A DNA stretch of 44,430 nucleotides from CAJXNP01 sp050305935. Lineage in GTDB: Bacteria; Bacteroidota; Bacteroidia; Cytophagales; Cyclobacteriaceae. The notes beneath the pieces were generated by a model. The model did no database searches. It was not told the DNA's origin and saw nothing but the letters and a program-made list of their open reading frames with translations. Position 1 is the stretch's first letter, and each line of letters begins with the position of its first letter. The stretch is taken from contig JBNLGG010000035.1 of NCBI GenBank assembly GCA_050305935.1, forward strand, positions 1-44,430, read 5' to 3'. The position numbers were made by a program, and so were the translations under genes. Positions 9,120-17,761 of the stretch are shown one piece after another.

Positions 9120-9836
9120 ATGAATATACTGATTTTAGGATATGGAAAAATGGGAAAGGCGATCGAGGAAATTGCCGTAGACAGAGGACATACCATATCA
9201 TATAAGATAAATATCAACAATACCAATGCCCTGAAGTTTATAAAACCGGAAGAAGTAGACGTCGCCATAGAATTCAGCCAACCCGACGCAGCTTTCGAGA
9301 ACATCATGTATTGTATTGATCAAAACATTCCGGTGGTGTGTGGTACAACAGGGTGGCTCAAAAAAATCGAAAATGTCCATCAGGCATGCAAAGAAAAAAA
9401 CGGATCATTTTTCTACGCTTCAAATTTCAGCCTCGGCGTCAATTTGTTTTTCAAGATCAATAAGCAACTCGCCAGACTGATGAACAATTACCCGGACTAT
9501 AAGGTGGAACTTACTGAAATTCACCATACTGAAAAGCTGGATGCCCCAAGTGGTACGGCAATCACCCTTGCCGAAGGAGTTATTGAACAAAATGAGCGGT
9601 TTAACAAGTGGAAAAATGATAAGGAGGTTACGAATGGTGAATTGCCAATCATCTCGCTCCGTGAAGAGAAAGTGCCGGGAACCCATATCGTTAAATACAC
9701 TTCGGAAATTGATGAAATAGAAATAAAACACACTGCTCACTCCAGGGCTGGATTCGCGCAGGGGGCTGTGCTTGTGGCCGAATGGCTGAAAGACAAAAAA
9801 GGTGTGTTTAACATGGATGACTTTTTAGGATTTTAA
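9120..9836 (+). CDS. dapB: 4-hydroxy-tetrahydrodipicolinate reductase
   Basis: DapB reduces 4-hydroxy-tetrahydrodipicolinate with NAD(P)H in the diaminopimelate/lysine pathway, which feeds peptidoglycan synthesis. The protein is 238 residues, slightly short compared with the E. coli enzyme (273), as is common in Bacteroidota. It has the Rossmann motif GYGKMG at residues 7-12 and the catalytic HH (135-136) in EIHHTEKLDAPSGTA. The start ATG follows the DUF5683 stop by two bases, so the genes are very likely co-transcribed. Confidence 0.96.
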   Translation: MNILILGYGKMGKAIEEIAVDRGHTISYKININNTNALKFIKPEEVDVAIEFSQPDAAFENIMYCIDQNIPVVCGTTGWLKKIENVHQACKEKNGSFFYASNFSLGVNLFFKINKQLARLMNNYPDYKVELTEIHHTEKLDAPSGTAITLAEGVIEQNERFNKWKNDKEVTNGELPIISLREEKVPGTHIVKYTSEIDEIEIKHTAHSRAGFAQGAVLVAEWLKDKKGVFNMDDFLGF

Positions 9837-9855
9837 TAGTATAAATTCAGAAAAA

Positions 9856-10977
9856 ATGAATTTAAGATTTTGGAAAAAGAAAAATAGCAAAGAGCATACG
9901 AAAAAATCAGTTGCTCGGGAATGGGCTGATGCCATCATATTCGCAGTAGTGGCGGCTACCATCATTAGATGGGCTTTTTTAGAAGCATTTACCATCCCTA
10001 CCCCTTCCATGGAAAAATCACTGCTCGTAGGTGATTTTCTCTTTGTAAGTAAGGTCCACTACGGGCCACGTACCCCTAAAACCCCTCTACAGGTACCGTT
10101 GACCCACCAGAAAATATGGTTCACCGACGCAATTGTGCCGGGTGGTATTAAATCTTATGTTGACTGGATACAATTGCCACAATACCGGCTACCGGGCATT
10201 ACAGATGTGAAAAGAAATGATGTAGTGGTATTTAACTATCCTTTGGAAGATCATCCTACTGATCTGAAAACAAATTATATCAAAAGATGCATTGGGATCA
10301 GCGGGGATGTGATCGAGGTGATCGACCGGCAGGTGTATGTGAATGGGAAGGAATTTGTAAATCCTCCAAATATGCAGTACATGAGGTATTTAAAAACCAA
10401 ACCAGGCACCAATGTGATCAATGACCGCGTTTTTAAGCGACACGATATATCAAAATATGAGGCGGTTTCGGGAGGATATGTCATTTGGTCCACCGAGGAA
10501 GCAGCGGCATCCATCTCCTCCGAATCCTTTGTTGAATCGGTAGATTTTTTTGATCCGGCAGGGGCCAATGCTAAGCATCCGGAAATTTATCCTCACAGAA
10601 CAGATCTTTTTGACTGGTCGAATGACAATTTCGGACCATTGACCATTCCGGCAGAAGGAGCTACCATACAGATCAATGAAGAAAACCTGGCTTTATACGG
10701 CTATGTCATTGAAAACTACGAAGACAATGACGACGTGAAAATCGAAGACAATAAACTATTCATTGACGGTAAAGAAGTAAGCCAGTATACTTTCAAGCAG
10801 GATTATTATTTTATGATGGGTGATAACCGGCACGATTCAGCTGATTCGAGGTATTGGGGTTTCGTACCTGAAGACCACATTGTAGGAAAAGCCTTCATTA
10901 TCTGGTTTTCATTTGACAAAACGGAAAGTTTCTTGCACAAAGTGCGATGGAACAGGATATTTGATCTGATTAAATAA
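9856..10977 (+). CDS. lepB: Signal peptidase I (S26 family)
   Basis: LepB cleaves signal peptides from Sec- and Tat-exported proteins at the outer face of the inner membrane. The 373-residue protein has a basic N terminus, one TM segment (about 26-42), and the catalytic Ser51 in PTPSMEKSL. The general base Lys143 is in NYIKRCIGISGD. The C-terminal box DNRHDSADSRYWG is present near residue 325. A long insertion between the Lys box and the C-terminal box is typical of Bacteroidota forms. It is the last gene of the parA run. No clear hairpin terminator follows. Confidence 0.96.
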   Translation: MNLRFWKKKNSKEHTKKSVAREWADAIIFAVVAATIIRWAFLEAFTIPTPSMEKSLLVGDFLFVSKVHYGPRTPKTPLQVPLTHQKIWFTDAIVPGGIKSYVDWIQLPQYRLPGITDVKRNDVVVFNYPLEDHPTDLKTNYIKRCIGISGDVIEVIDRQVYVNGKEFVNPPNMQYMRYLKTKPGTNVINDRVFKRHDISKYEAVSGGYVIWSTEEAAASISSESFVESVDFFDPAGANAKHPEIYPHRTDLFDWSNDNFGPLTIPAEGATIQINEENLALYGYVIENYEDNDDVKIEDNKLFIDGKEVSQYTFKQDYYFMMGDNRHDSADSRYWGFVPEDHIVGKAFIIWFSFDKTESFLHKVRWNRIFDLIK

Positions 10978-11075
10978 TCATCTAAAAGGCGATTGTTTCG
11001 TTAAGAAATTAGACGTTTATTCATTTGTTTTATTAATAAACAATTTGAAATTTAATTCATTAAAATTCTGTGGAG

Positions 11076-12299
11076 ATGCACGAAGACAAATTGTTTGACA
11101 GTATTGAGGATGCGATTGAGGCGATAAAAAATGGGGAGATCCTCATTGTAGTGGATGACGAAGATCGCGAAAACGAAGGCGATTTTATTTGTGCAGCAGA
11201 ATGCGTAACACCTGAAATCGTAAACTTTATGGCCATGTATGGGCGTGGCCTGATCTGTGCACCTCTCGTAGAAGAACGTTGCGAAGAGCTGGGGCTTCAC
11301 CTGATGGTGGGAAAAAACACTGCTGTCCACGAAACTCCCTTCACAGTTTCTGTAGACCTTATTAGCCCTCACACTTCTACTGGAATTTCTGCGGAAGACA
11401 GATCAAGAACGATCAAGGCGCTTGTAGATCCTGTCACAAAACCCGAAGAGCTTGGAAGACCCGGGCACATTTTTCCATTGAAAGCCAAAAAAGGTGGCGT
11501 ATTACGACGCGCAGGACATACCGAGGCAGCCATTGACCTTGCTCGCCTTGCTGGTTTAAAACCTGCCGGGGTGTTGGTAGAAATCATGAATGAAGATGGC
11601 AGCATGGCGCGTCTTCCTGACCTGATCAAGGTGGCAGAAAGGTTCAACATGCGATTGATATCCATTAAAGACCTCATTTCCTATCGAATAAAGCAAGATA
11701 CCCTGATAGAGCGGGTCATCGATGTCGACATGCCTACCCATTACGGTGGTTTCCAACTAACGGCATTCCGACAAAAAAACGGTGGGGATATCCATCTAGC
11801 CCTGACGAAAGGAACCTGGGAAGAAAACGAACCGGTACTGGTGCGCGTTCACTCCTCATGCATGACAGGTGACATCTTCGGCTCATGCAGATGCGATTGT
11901 GGACAGCAACTCCATGGGGCCATGGAAATGGTGGAAAAAGCCGGAAAAGGAATTGTATTGTATATGAACCAGGAAGGCCGGGGAATAGGGCTGATAAATA
12001 AGCTTCGCGCTTACAAACTCCAGGAAGAGGGATATGATACCGTAGAGGCAAATCTCAAACTTGGATTTGATATGGACCATCGCGATTACGGGATAGGGGC
12101 ACAAATTTTAAGGAACCTCGGCGTTGCCAAAATCAAGTTGATTTCAAATAACCCGAAGAAAAGAGTAGGACTCATGGGGTATGGCCTGGAAATTGTGGAT
12201 TCTGTGCCGATAGAATATGAGCCAAATCAACACAATGAGCATTACCTTAAAACCAAGAGGGACAAAATGGGACACAACATTTTAAAAAACCTGAAATAA
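11076..12299 (+). CDS. ribBA: Bifunctional RibBA: 3,4-dihydroxy-2-butanone-4-phosphate synthase / GTP cyclohydrolase II
   Basis: The two domains catalyse the two entry reactions of riboflavin synthesis. I chose the ATG at 11076 over an in-frame GTG two codons upstream (11070). The N-terminal half (about 1-200) is RibB, with the acidic metal-binding DDEDRENEGDF motif. The C-terminal half is RibA, with the zinc-binding cysteines in SSCMTGDIFGSCRCDCG and the YMNQEGRGIGL loop. All key residues are present, so both activities are expected. I saw no FMN riboswitch in the 92-base leader. It heads a likely unit with the next two genes, since the following start is one base after its stop. Confidence 0.96.
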   Translation: MHEDKLFDSIEDAIEAIKNGEILIVVDDEDRENEGDFICAAECVTPEIVNFMAMYGRGLICAPLVEERCEELGLHLMVGKNTAVHETPFTVSVDLISPHTSTGISAEDRSRTIKALVDPVTKPEELGRPGHIFPLKAKKGGVLRRAGHTEAAIDLARLAGLKPAGVLVEIMNEDGSMARLPDLIKVAERFNMRLISIKDLISYRIKQDTLIERVIDVDMPTHYGGFQLTAFRQKNGGDIHLALTKGTWEENEPVLVRVHSSCMTGDIFGSCRCDCGQQLHGAMEMVEKAGKGIVLYMNQEGRGIGLINKLRAYKLQEEGYDTVEANLKLGFDMDHRDYGIGAQILRNLGVAKIKLISNNPKKRVGLMGYGLEIVDSVPIEYEPNQHNEHYLKTKRDKMGHNILKNLK

Positions 12300-12300
12300 T

Positions 12301-12951
12301 ATGAAGCCCAAAAGGTGGATATTTTTAGTTACACTTCTTTACACAATATTTTACCTTCCGCAAGCCGGTGCGCAGGATTTTCCCTCCGAGATCTGGCACA
12401 ATGGAGTTGTTGTCCTCGTTGAGGGAGATACCTTGGCAGGTAAGATTAAGTATGACTTTACCAATGACCTTATCCAGCTTGACCAGCGAGGCATATTTAA
12501 AACATTTGCTGCCCGTAAGATCCTATTCTTTAAAATCAGGGACGAACTTGCAAAAAATGATCGGATCTTCTACTCCTTGCCATACAAAGTCCACTCAAAT
12601 TATGAAGTTCCCATTTTATTTGAAGTACTGTATGAGGGGAAACTGTCTCTGCTTTCCCGGGAAGAAATTGTAACAGAAAATATGCAGGTCTCCCCAACCG
12701 ACTACTATTATTATCCCTCCATATACCCGCCCATGAATTATTCAAGGGAGAGGTTAGCCTATAAGTTTTTCTTCCTGGAAGAAAATGGCATAATCAGGTA
12801 TTATATGCTGAAAAAAAGTGATCTTCTTTCCCAATTTGGAGCGTATTCTAAACAAATAAACCAGTACATGAAAAAGAACCGCCTAAAGCACGATAATCTG
12901 CGCGATCTGGTAAGGATCACTGCCTACTACAACGCTCTCATCGGTTCTTAA
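12301..12951 (+). CDS. Secreted protein of unknown function
   Basis: The 216-residue protein starts with a signal peptide (about residues 1-24, ending QAGAQ), so it is periplasmic or outer-membrane located. The segment GVVVLVEGDTLAGKIKYD resembles a short beta-rich unit seen in many uncharacterised Bacteroidota secreted proteins, in which a glycine-aspartate turn starts the mature domain. A tyrosine cluster (TDYYYYPSIYPP) lies near residue 143, and the C-terminal third is basic and helical. I do not recognise a named family. It begins one base after the ribBA stop and ends 14 bases before surE, so it is probably co-transcribed with both. Confidence 0.8.
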   Translation: MKPKRWIFLVTLLYTIFYLPQAGAQDFPSEIWHNGVVVLVEGDTLAGKIKYDFTNDLIQLDQRGIFKTFAARKILFFKIRDELAKNDRIFYSLPYKVHSNYEVPILFEVLYEGKLSLLSREEIVTENMQVSPTDYYYYPSIYPPMNYSRERLAYKFFFLEENGIIRYYMLKKSDLLSQFGAYSKQINQYMKKNRLKHDNLRDLVRITAYYNALIGS

Positions 12952-12965
12952 CTAATCAAACTTAT

Positions 12966-13736
12966 ATGTCCAGTCCTTTAATTTTAGTTACCAATGATGA
13001 CGGCATCAATGCCCATGGATTACGCCTCCTGGTAAAACTTATGCAAAAATTGGGTGAAGTAGTGGTAGTAGCTCCTGATGGTCCGCAATCAGGAATGGGG
13101 CATGCCATAACAGTCGGCAATACGCTTCGCCTAAATGAATCCGACGTGTTTAAAGGTATACAGGCTTATCATTGTTCGGGAACACCTGCTGATTGCGTAA
13201 AGCTGGCAAAAAGCGTCATCCTGAAAGACCGGAAGCCAGACCTTGTGGTAAGTGGGATTAACCATGGTTCCAATACATCTATTAGTGTCATCTATTCCGG
13301 GACAATGTCGGCAGCGATAGAAGCAGCCATTGATGATTTTCCTGCCATTGGGTTTAGTTTGTGTGACTATTCCGAGGATGCCTCGCTTGATCATGTGGAA
13401 AAATTCGTAATAAAAATAGCTGCCAATGTTTTGGGAAAGGGACTGCCGAAGGGTATTGCCCTGAATGTCAATTTTCCAAAAAAACAGGAAGAAGCTATCA
13501 AAGGAATCAAAATTTGTCGGCAAACCCGTGCGAGGTGGCAGGAAGAATTCGATGAGCGATTTGACCCAAACGGAAGAAGGTATTTCTGGATGGCAGGACG
13601 CTTCGTGAACCTGGATAAAGGTGAGGACATCGATGAGTGGGCTATTGCCAATAATTATGTTTCTGTGGTACCCACGCAGTTTGACCTGACAGCACATCAC
13701 GCCATCAGCATCCTGAACAAGGATTGGGACATTTGA
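12966..13736 (+). CDS. surE: 5'-nucleotidase / phosphatase SurE
   Basis: SurE is a metal-dependent nucleoside monophosphate phosphatase of the cytoplasm, linked in other bacteria to stationary-phase survival. The 256-residue protein has the metal-binding Asp11-Asp12 in LVTNDDGINAHG and the conserved VSGINHGSNTSISVIYSGT stretch near residue 95. It starts at an ATG 14 bases after the preceding gene and closes the ribBA-unknown-surE unit. An inverted pair of palindromes lies directly after it. Confidence 0.96.
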   Translation: MSSPLILVTNDDGINAHGLRLLVKLMQKLGEVVVVAPDGPQSGMGHAITVGNTLRLNESDVFKGIQAYHCSGTPADCVKLAKSVILKDRKPDLVVSGINHGSNTSISVIYSGTMSAAIEAAIDDFPAIGFSLCDYSEDASLDHVEKFVIKIAANVLGKGLPKGIALNVNFPKKQEEAIKGIKICRQTRARWQEEFDERFDPNGRRYFWMAGRFVNLDKGEDIDEWAIANNYVSVVPTQFDLTAHHAISILNKDWDI

Positions 13737-13751
13737 CGTCGGTGTTATTCC

Positions 13752-13818
13752 AAACCTGTCAGGTTTCAGGGCGCATCACCGCCAACAAACCAGTCAGACC
13801 ACCAAACCTGACAGGTTT
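13752..13818. repeat. Inverted pair of AAACCTG-W-CAGGTTT palindromes between convergent genes
   Basis: AAACCTGTCAGGTTT (13752-13766) and AAACCTGACAGGTTT (13804-13818) are exact reverse complements of each other, 37 bases apart. Each unit is itself a 7+1+7 palindrome. Together they can form a 15-bp stem between the stops of surE (plus) and the DUF6048 gene (minus), so a bidirectional transcription end is plausible. The same core is, from memory, a common intergenic repeat in Cytophagia and Flavobacteriia; copy number here cannot be judged from one window. Confidence 0.8.
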
Positions 13819-13846
13819 AAAACCAGGAACCAAAATAGAACAAGCA

Positions 13847-14662
13847 CTAGTTGAAAGGTATTTTATATTTCAAAAACAGGGAGACCGCCGGGACGGTATT
13901 GTCAAACGTCCGCCCATAACCAGGAACGGCATACACCGGGATATCCTCCCTACTCTCAAAATCAATCATGATCCTAAGGCTGAACTGAGCGCCAAGGTAG
14001 AGGTTTTTTAACAGGAGGGTTTCCGAATCCATCACGATTTCAAACCAGGTCGCAGATAAATCACTGCTCCCAAACTCGCCTTCAAAATCCCCAAAAAAGT
14101 CATTGTTAATAAGGAATTTGCCATCGTCAGAATAGATACCCATGGCATACCGGGCGCCGAGGGTGAGGAAGTTTTTTGGATTAATGTCAAAATAATAGTC
14201 CATACCAAACTTCATATAATTGCCTTCAATGGTATAATATGCTACATTTTTGTAGGCTTTTAAAGGATCGAGGGTTGCCTGACCATAGGTGCCATTCAAT
14301 ACTAATCTTCTAAAAACAATGACCCCCACACTTCCCTCCAATTTTGATTCAAATTTAGCTGGTAAGGTCAGTAATTTCCCATAATCCAGCTTTATATAAA
14401 ATCCGCTATGAAATAGTTCGATGGTATCTTCAGGCTCAACTTTAGCGTTTGTTTTCAACGAATCTTGTGAAAAATCAGAACTGTCGGATAGCACGAAAAG
14501 AGAATCCGACAAAACCTGGATGCTGTCGTTGTCAGGATCGTAGACGTGAAAGCCTGGAAAATCCTGGGCGTTGGATTCCACCAGGATTCCAATCGAGACA
14601 CAGAAGAGGAGGAAGCTAAAAAAATACCTGGTATACAATTTCACCACTCGTGCAATTTTCAT
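13847..14662 (-). CDS. DUF6048 family outer-membrane protein
   Basis: I chose the ATG at 14662, which gives 271 residues and a good signal peptide (TM-like FFSFLLFCVSIGILV, ending ESNAQ). An in-frame ATG at 14731 would add 23 residues ahead of the signal. After a serine/aspartate-rich linker (about residues 40-75), the chain alternates in the pattern of outer-membrane beta strands (FYIKLDYGKLL, FLTLGARYAMGIY, LYLGAQFSLRIM) and ends SLFLKYKIPFN, with a near-terminal aromatic. It looks like a small beta-barrel of unknown function. It overlaps the upstream lipoprotein gene by 47 bases, so translation is probably coupled. Confidence 0.8.
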   Translation of the reverse strand: MKIARVVKLYTRYFFSFLLFCVSIGILVESNAQDFPGFHVYDPDNDSIQVLSDSLFVLSDSSDFSQDSLKTNAKVEPEDTIELFHSGFYIKLDYGKLLTLPAKFESKLEGSVGVIVFRRLVLNGTYGQATLDPLKAYKNVAYYTIEGNYMKFGMDYYFDINPKNFLTLGARYAMGIYSDDGKFLINNDFFGDFEGEFGSSDLSATWFEIVMDSETLLLKNLYLGAQFSLRIMIDFESREDIPVYAVPGYGRTFDNTVPAVSLFLKYKIPFN

Positions 14663-15227
14663 TTTGACAATATAGGCGGGCAAAACTATCAAAAGTCGAT
14701 TTGGTAAGTTCGATATTATATGCCACCACACTTATTTTTTCCTTATCGGCCACTACCCTGGTGTTATAAGAAAAGGTAAGCGTATCTTTTAACTTGAAAT
14801 AGCTGAATACATAGGTACAGCTATCCGAATTCATATCCAATGGAAGTTTAAAAACAGAATTGACTGTGTCGACCACAAAATTCGGTGATTCATATATGGC
14901 AAAAACAGTGTCGAGGATCACCCTGTTTGATTTAAGTAAATCGAACACCTCATTTAAAGAATCCGATACATGCATAGCTTCCCTGTAATCTATTCCCGCC
15001 TGGGTGGTATCACCTTCCTCTTCCACGAGCACATTATATCTGGTTAACAGTTTATCGACTACCGAATCCGCATCATGGACAAGAAGCTGAACAATCCGCC
15101 GGGTAGAATCTGCCTGAAAATCAACAGAAATCATAGGTGGAGAAACCTGATTGGCAGGATCTTCAATCTCCTCACAGGCATAAAACACAACCGACAAAAG
15201 AAATATGACAACTAAATAATTTCGCAT
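14616..15227 (-). CDS. DUF6452 family lipoprotein
   Basis: The 203-residue protein has a lipoprotein signal (MRNYLVVIFLLSVVFYAC, Cys18), followed by an acidic linker and a beta-rich domain. Two cysteines near the C terminus (YCQNENC) could pair. The DUF6452-DUF6048 neighbour pair is common in Bacteroidota, which suggests a lipoprotein working with the barrel encoded by the overlapping next gene. Function is unknown. It lies 26 bases after priA on the same strand. Confidence 0.8.
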   Translation of the reverse strand: MRNYLVVIFLLSVVFYACEEIEDPANQVSPPMISVDFQADSTRRIVQLLVHDADSVVDKLLTRYNVLVEEEGDTTQAGIDYREAMHVSDSLNEVFDLLKSNRVILDTVFAIYESPNFVVDTVNSVFKLPLDMNSDSCTYVFSYFKLKDTLTFSYNTRVVADKEKISVVAYNIELTKSTFDSFARLYCQNENCTSGEIVYQVFF

Positions 15228-15253
15228 AGTAAATCAGGCACAAAAATAAACGA

Positions 15254-17761
15254 TTAATAAGGATCTACATCAAATATCACCTGAACTTGTTTAAAATCTT
15301 TGTTCGTCAGAATTTCATCTTTGCCATTCTTTAATACCGCTTTAAGGGAACCAAGGTTCACAACTCCCCTTTTTGCTTTGATCAGGATTTCCATGATGAA
15401 TTTGTTTTTTATCCTTGCAATCAATGGCTCATGTGGATCAATTACGAGTGACTGTCCGAGTTCAGCTTTTAGTAAACTCGCCAATTGCCAGGATGCACGA
15501 TCGACGATCTGTTTATCGGGGTGGCGCAAGGTGATTTTTATCAGGCGATAAAATGGCGGGTACCGGAACTTCTGCCTTTCGGCAATCTCATATTTGTATA
15601 AGGCTTCGAAGTCACCCTTTTTTACCCAATCCAGGATTTCCTGTCTAGTATCGCTGGTCTGAATAATGACCTGCCCCACCTCGTCCCTCCTACCCGCGCG
15701 GCCGCTGACCTGGGTAAGGGTTTGAAAAGTTCGCTCAAAAGCCCGGAAATCCGGATAGTGCAACATCACATCGGCATCCATCACCCCGACCAGCCTGACG
15801 TTGCCAAAGTCAAGCCCTTTCGTCACCATTTGTGTGCCGACTAAAATGTCAATATTTCCCTTTTCAAATTCCGAAATGATTTCCTGGTAGCCGTATTTTC
15901 TCCGGGTAGTATCAAGGTCCATCCGCTTCACTTCCGACTCAGGGAAAAACAGCTTCAGGTCTTCTTCTAATTTTTCCGTTCCAAAACCCACTCCCTTCAA
16001 TTTAGCCGAGCCGCAAGCCGGACAATGGTGTACGACTTTTTGCTTATACCCGCAATAATGGCACTGGAGCACACCGCGATACATGTGGTAGGTGAGACTT
16101 ACGGCGCAATTTTCACATTTGGGAATCCAGGCACATTCTTCGCAGGTCAGGTGCGGTGAGTAGCCCCTCCTATTTCTGAAAATGATTACCTGCCCGTCAT
16201 GGGAAATGACTTCCCCCATTCTTTCAAATAAATGACTGGTAAAATCATTTTTTAAAGTCTGTTGCCGTCTGGCAAGCCTTACGTCAGCGAATTCGATCAC
16301 AGGCAGCTTCGTTCCTCCAAAACGCTCGGTCAGCTCCACCAATCCAAATTTTCCTGACCTTGCCAGGTAATACGATTCAATGCTGGGTGTGGCCGAGCCC
16401 AATAAAACCTTAGCATTGTGAATATCTCCCAGTACCTGCGCCACATCGCGTGCATGGTACCGCGGCGCTGGGTCAAATTGCTTAAAGCTGGCCTCGTGTT
16501 CTTCATCCACAATGATCAACCCGAGGTTATCAAAAGGAAGGAAAATGGCAGACCTTACCCCCAATACAATTTTAAACCGATGGTTTAATACACCTTTCCA
16601 TACTTCTACCCGCTCATTATCAGAATACCGGCTGTGATAAACTCCAAGATCATCGCCAAAAATTGTATACAGCCTGTTGACCATCTGGGTGGTAATAGCT
16701 ATTTCAGGTAATAAATAAAGCACCTGCGAGCCTTCCGCTAAAACCGCCTTCATGAGTTCCACATAAACCTCGGTCTTGCCGCTACCGGTCACTCCGTGTA
16801 ACAGGACGGATTGTTTGCTTTCAAACTGTGCGAGTATCTCATTTTTACAAATCTCCTGGCTTTCAGAAAGTTCGGCTGAAGCATTTGTGACAATAGCATT
16901 CGTCCCAAACCTGGGAATGACTTTGTCAAACTCAACGAAAACGTTATTCTTCACTAAGGTCTTTAATGAAGAATCTGATATTCCATCATCAAAAAGCACT
17001 TTCCTGGAAATACCGGTACTGTTTAACCCGGGGTTAGTAAACACCGGAACATGGCGCAGGTAGGAAAGTAGTACATCCTGCTGCTTTGGACGTTTTTCCA
17101 GGTCATTCATCAACGCTTCCAAAGCCCCTTCCACTTCCAGAAATTCATTTCCCAACTGAACGAAACGCTCCTTTTTTGGAATGTACCGCTCCTTCACCTT
17201 TTCGAATATCACAATCACCTCTTTTTTTAACAGGCTTTTCAGGACATTCTGATAGGTTTTAATTTGGAGCATCGCTGCAATATCAGAATAGGACAATGTC
17301 TTCTCCCGCTGAAGGGCGTCAATAACCAATTCTTCATTGGCAGAAAAACCCAGTGCCGATTCGAAGCGATCAAAATCGGGATTCAGCTCGATGAAAGATT
17401 CGCTGGAAAGCTTTAAACCGGAAGGCAGGGCGGCATTAAGCACTTCACCAATGGTACACATATAGTAATCTGCTATCCACCGAAAAAGCTTTAGCTGGTG
17501 CGCATTCAGGTGTGGGGTTTCATCCAATACATCCAGGATATACCTGGCCTCATATGCGGCAGGAGGCTGATGGTGGAGCCGCTGAATAACACCCGTGTAA
17601 ATGTTTTTTTTTCCAAACTGGATCACTACCCGGCATCCTTCAGTCAGGTTGTTTTCCAGTGACCTGGGAATCCTGTAGGTAAATAATTTGGGTATTGGTA
17701 CCGGTACGATCACATCGGCAAACCAGGTATCAGTAAAAAGTTCAAGGCCTTCCTGGCTCAA
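15254..17761 (-). CDS. priA: Primosomal replication restart protein N' (helicase PriA)
   Basis: PriA recognises stalled replication forks and reloads the replisome. At 835 residues it has the N-terminal 3'-DNA-binding domain, then a superfamily 2 helicase with Walker A VTGSGKTE near residue 328 and DEEH (Walker B). A zinc-binding module of eight cysteines follows (CEECAWIPKCENC, then CHYCG and CPACG), then the helicase C domain with VSGRAGR. The start is a TTG at 17761: an in-frame TAA lies three codons upstream and no ATG precedes the conserved domain. It overlaps the end of the preceding DUF255 gene by 20 bases. Confidence 0.95.
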   Translation of the reverse strand: MSQEGLELFTDTWFADVIVPVPIPKLFTYRIPRSLENNLTEGCRVVIQFGKKNIYTGVIQRLHHQPPAAYEARYILDVLDETPHLNAHQLKLFRWIADYYMCTIGEVLNAALPSGLKLSSESFIELNPDFDRFESALGFSANEELVIDALQREKTLSYSDIAAMLQIKTYQNVLKSLLKKEVIVIFEKVKERYIPKKERFVQLGNEFLEVEGALEALMNDLEKRPKQQDVLLSYLRHVPVFTNPGLNSTGISRKVLFDDGISDSSLKTLVKNNVFVEFDKVIPRFGTNAIVTNASAELSESQEICKNEILAQFESKQSVLLHGVTGSGKTEVYVELMKAVLAEGSQVLYLLPEIAITTQMVNRLYTIFGDDLGVYHSRYSDNERVEVWKGVLNHRFKIVLGVRSAIFLPFDNLGLIIVDEEHEASFKQFDPAPRYHARDVAQVLGDIHNAKVLLGSATPSIESYYLARSGKFGLVELTERFGGTKLPVIEFADVRLARRQQTLKNDFTSHLFERMGEVISHDGQVIIFRNRRGYSPHLTCEECAWIPKCENCAVSLTYHMYRGVLQCHYCGYKQKVVHHCPACGSAKLKGVGFGTEKLEEDLKLFFPESEVKRMDLDTTRRKYGYQEIISEFEKGNIDILVGTQMVTKGLDFGNVRLVGVMDADVMLHYPDFRAFERTFQTLTQVSGRAGRRDEVGQVIIQTSDTRQEILDWVKKGDFEALYKYEIAERQKFRYPPFYRLIKITLRHPDKQIVDRASWQLASLLKAELGQSLVIDPHEPLIARIKNKFIMEILIKAKRGVVNLGSLKAVLKNGKDEILTNKDFKQVQVIFDVDPY

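Noticed and set aside
11020..11027. TTCATTTG as a -7 element for ribBA
   Set aside because: One mismatch at a conserved position and no -33 element at proper spacing.
10978..11075. FMN riboswitch before ribBA
   Set aside because: The leader is under 100 bases, A/T-rich, and lacks the conserved RFN-element stems.
13131..13700. 189-codon open frame on the minus strand opposite surE
   Set aside because: It lies wholly inside the well-supported surE gene and its translation has no signal, domain or sensible composition.
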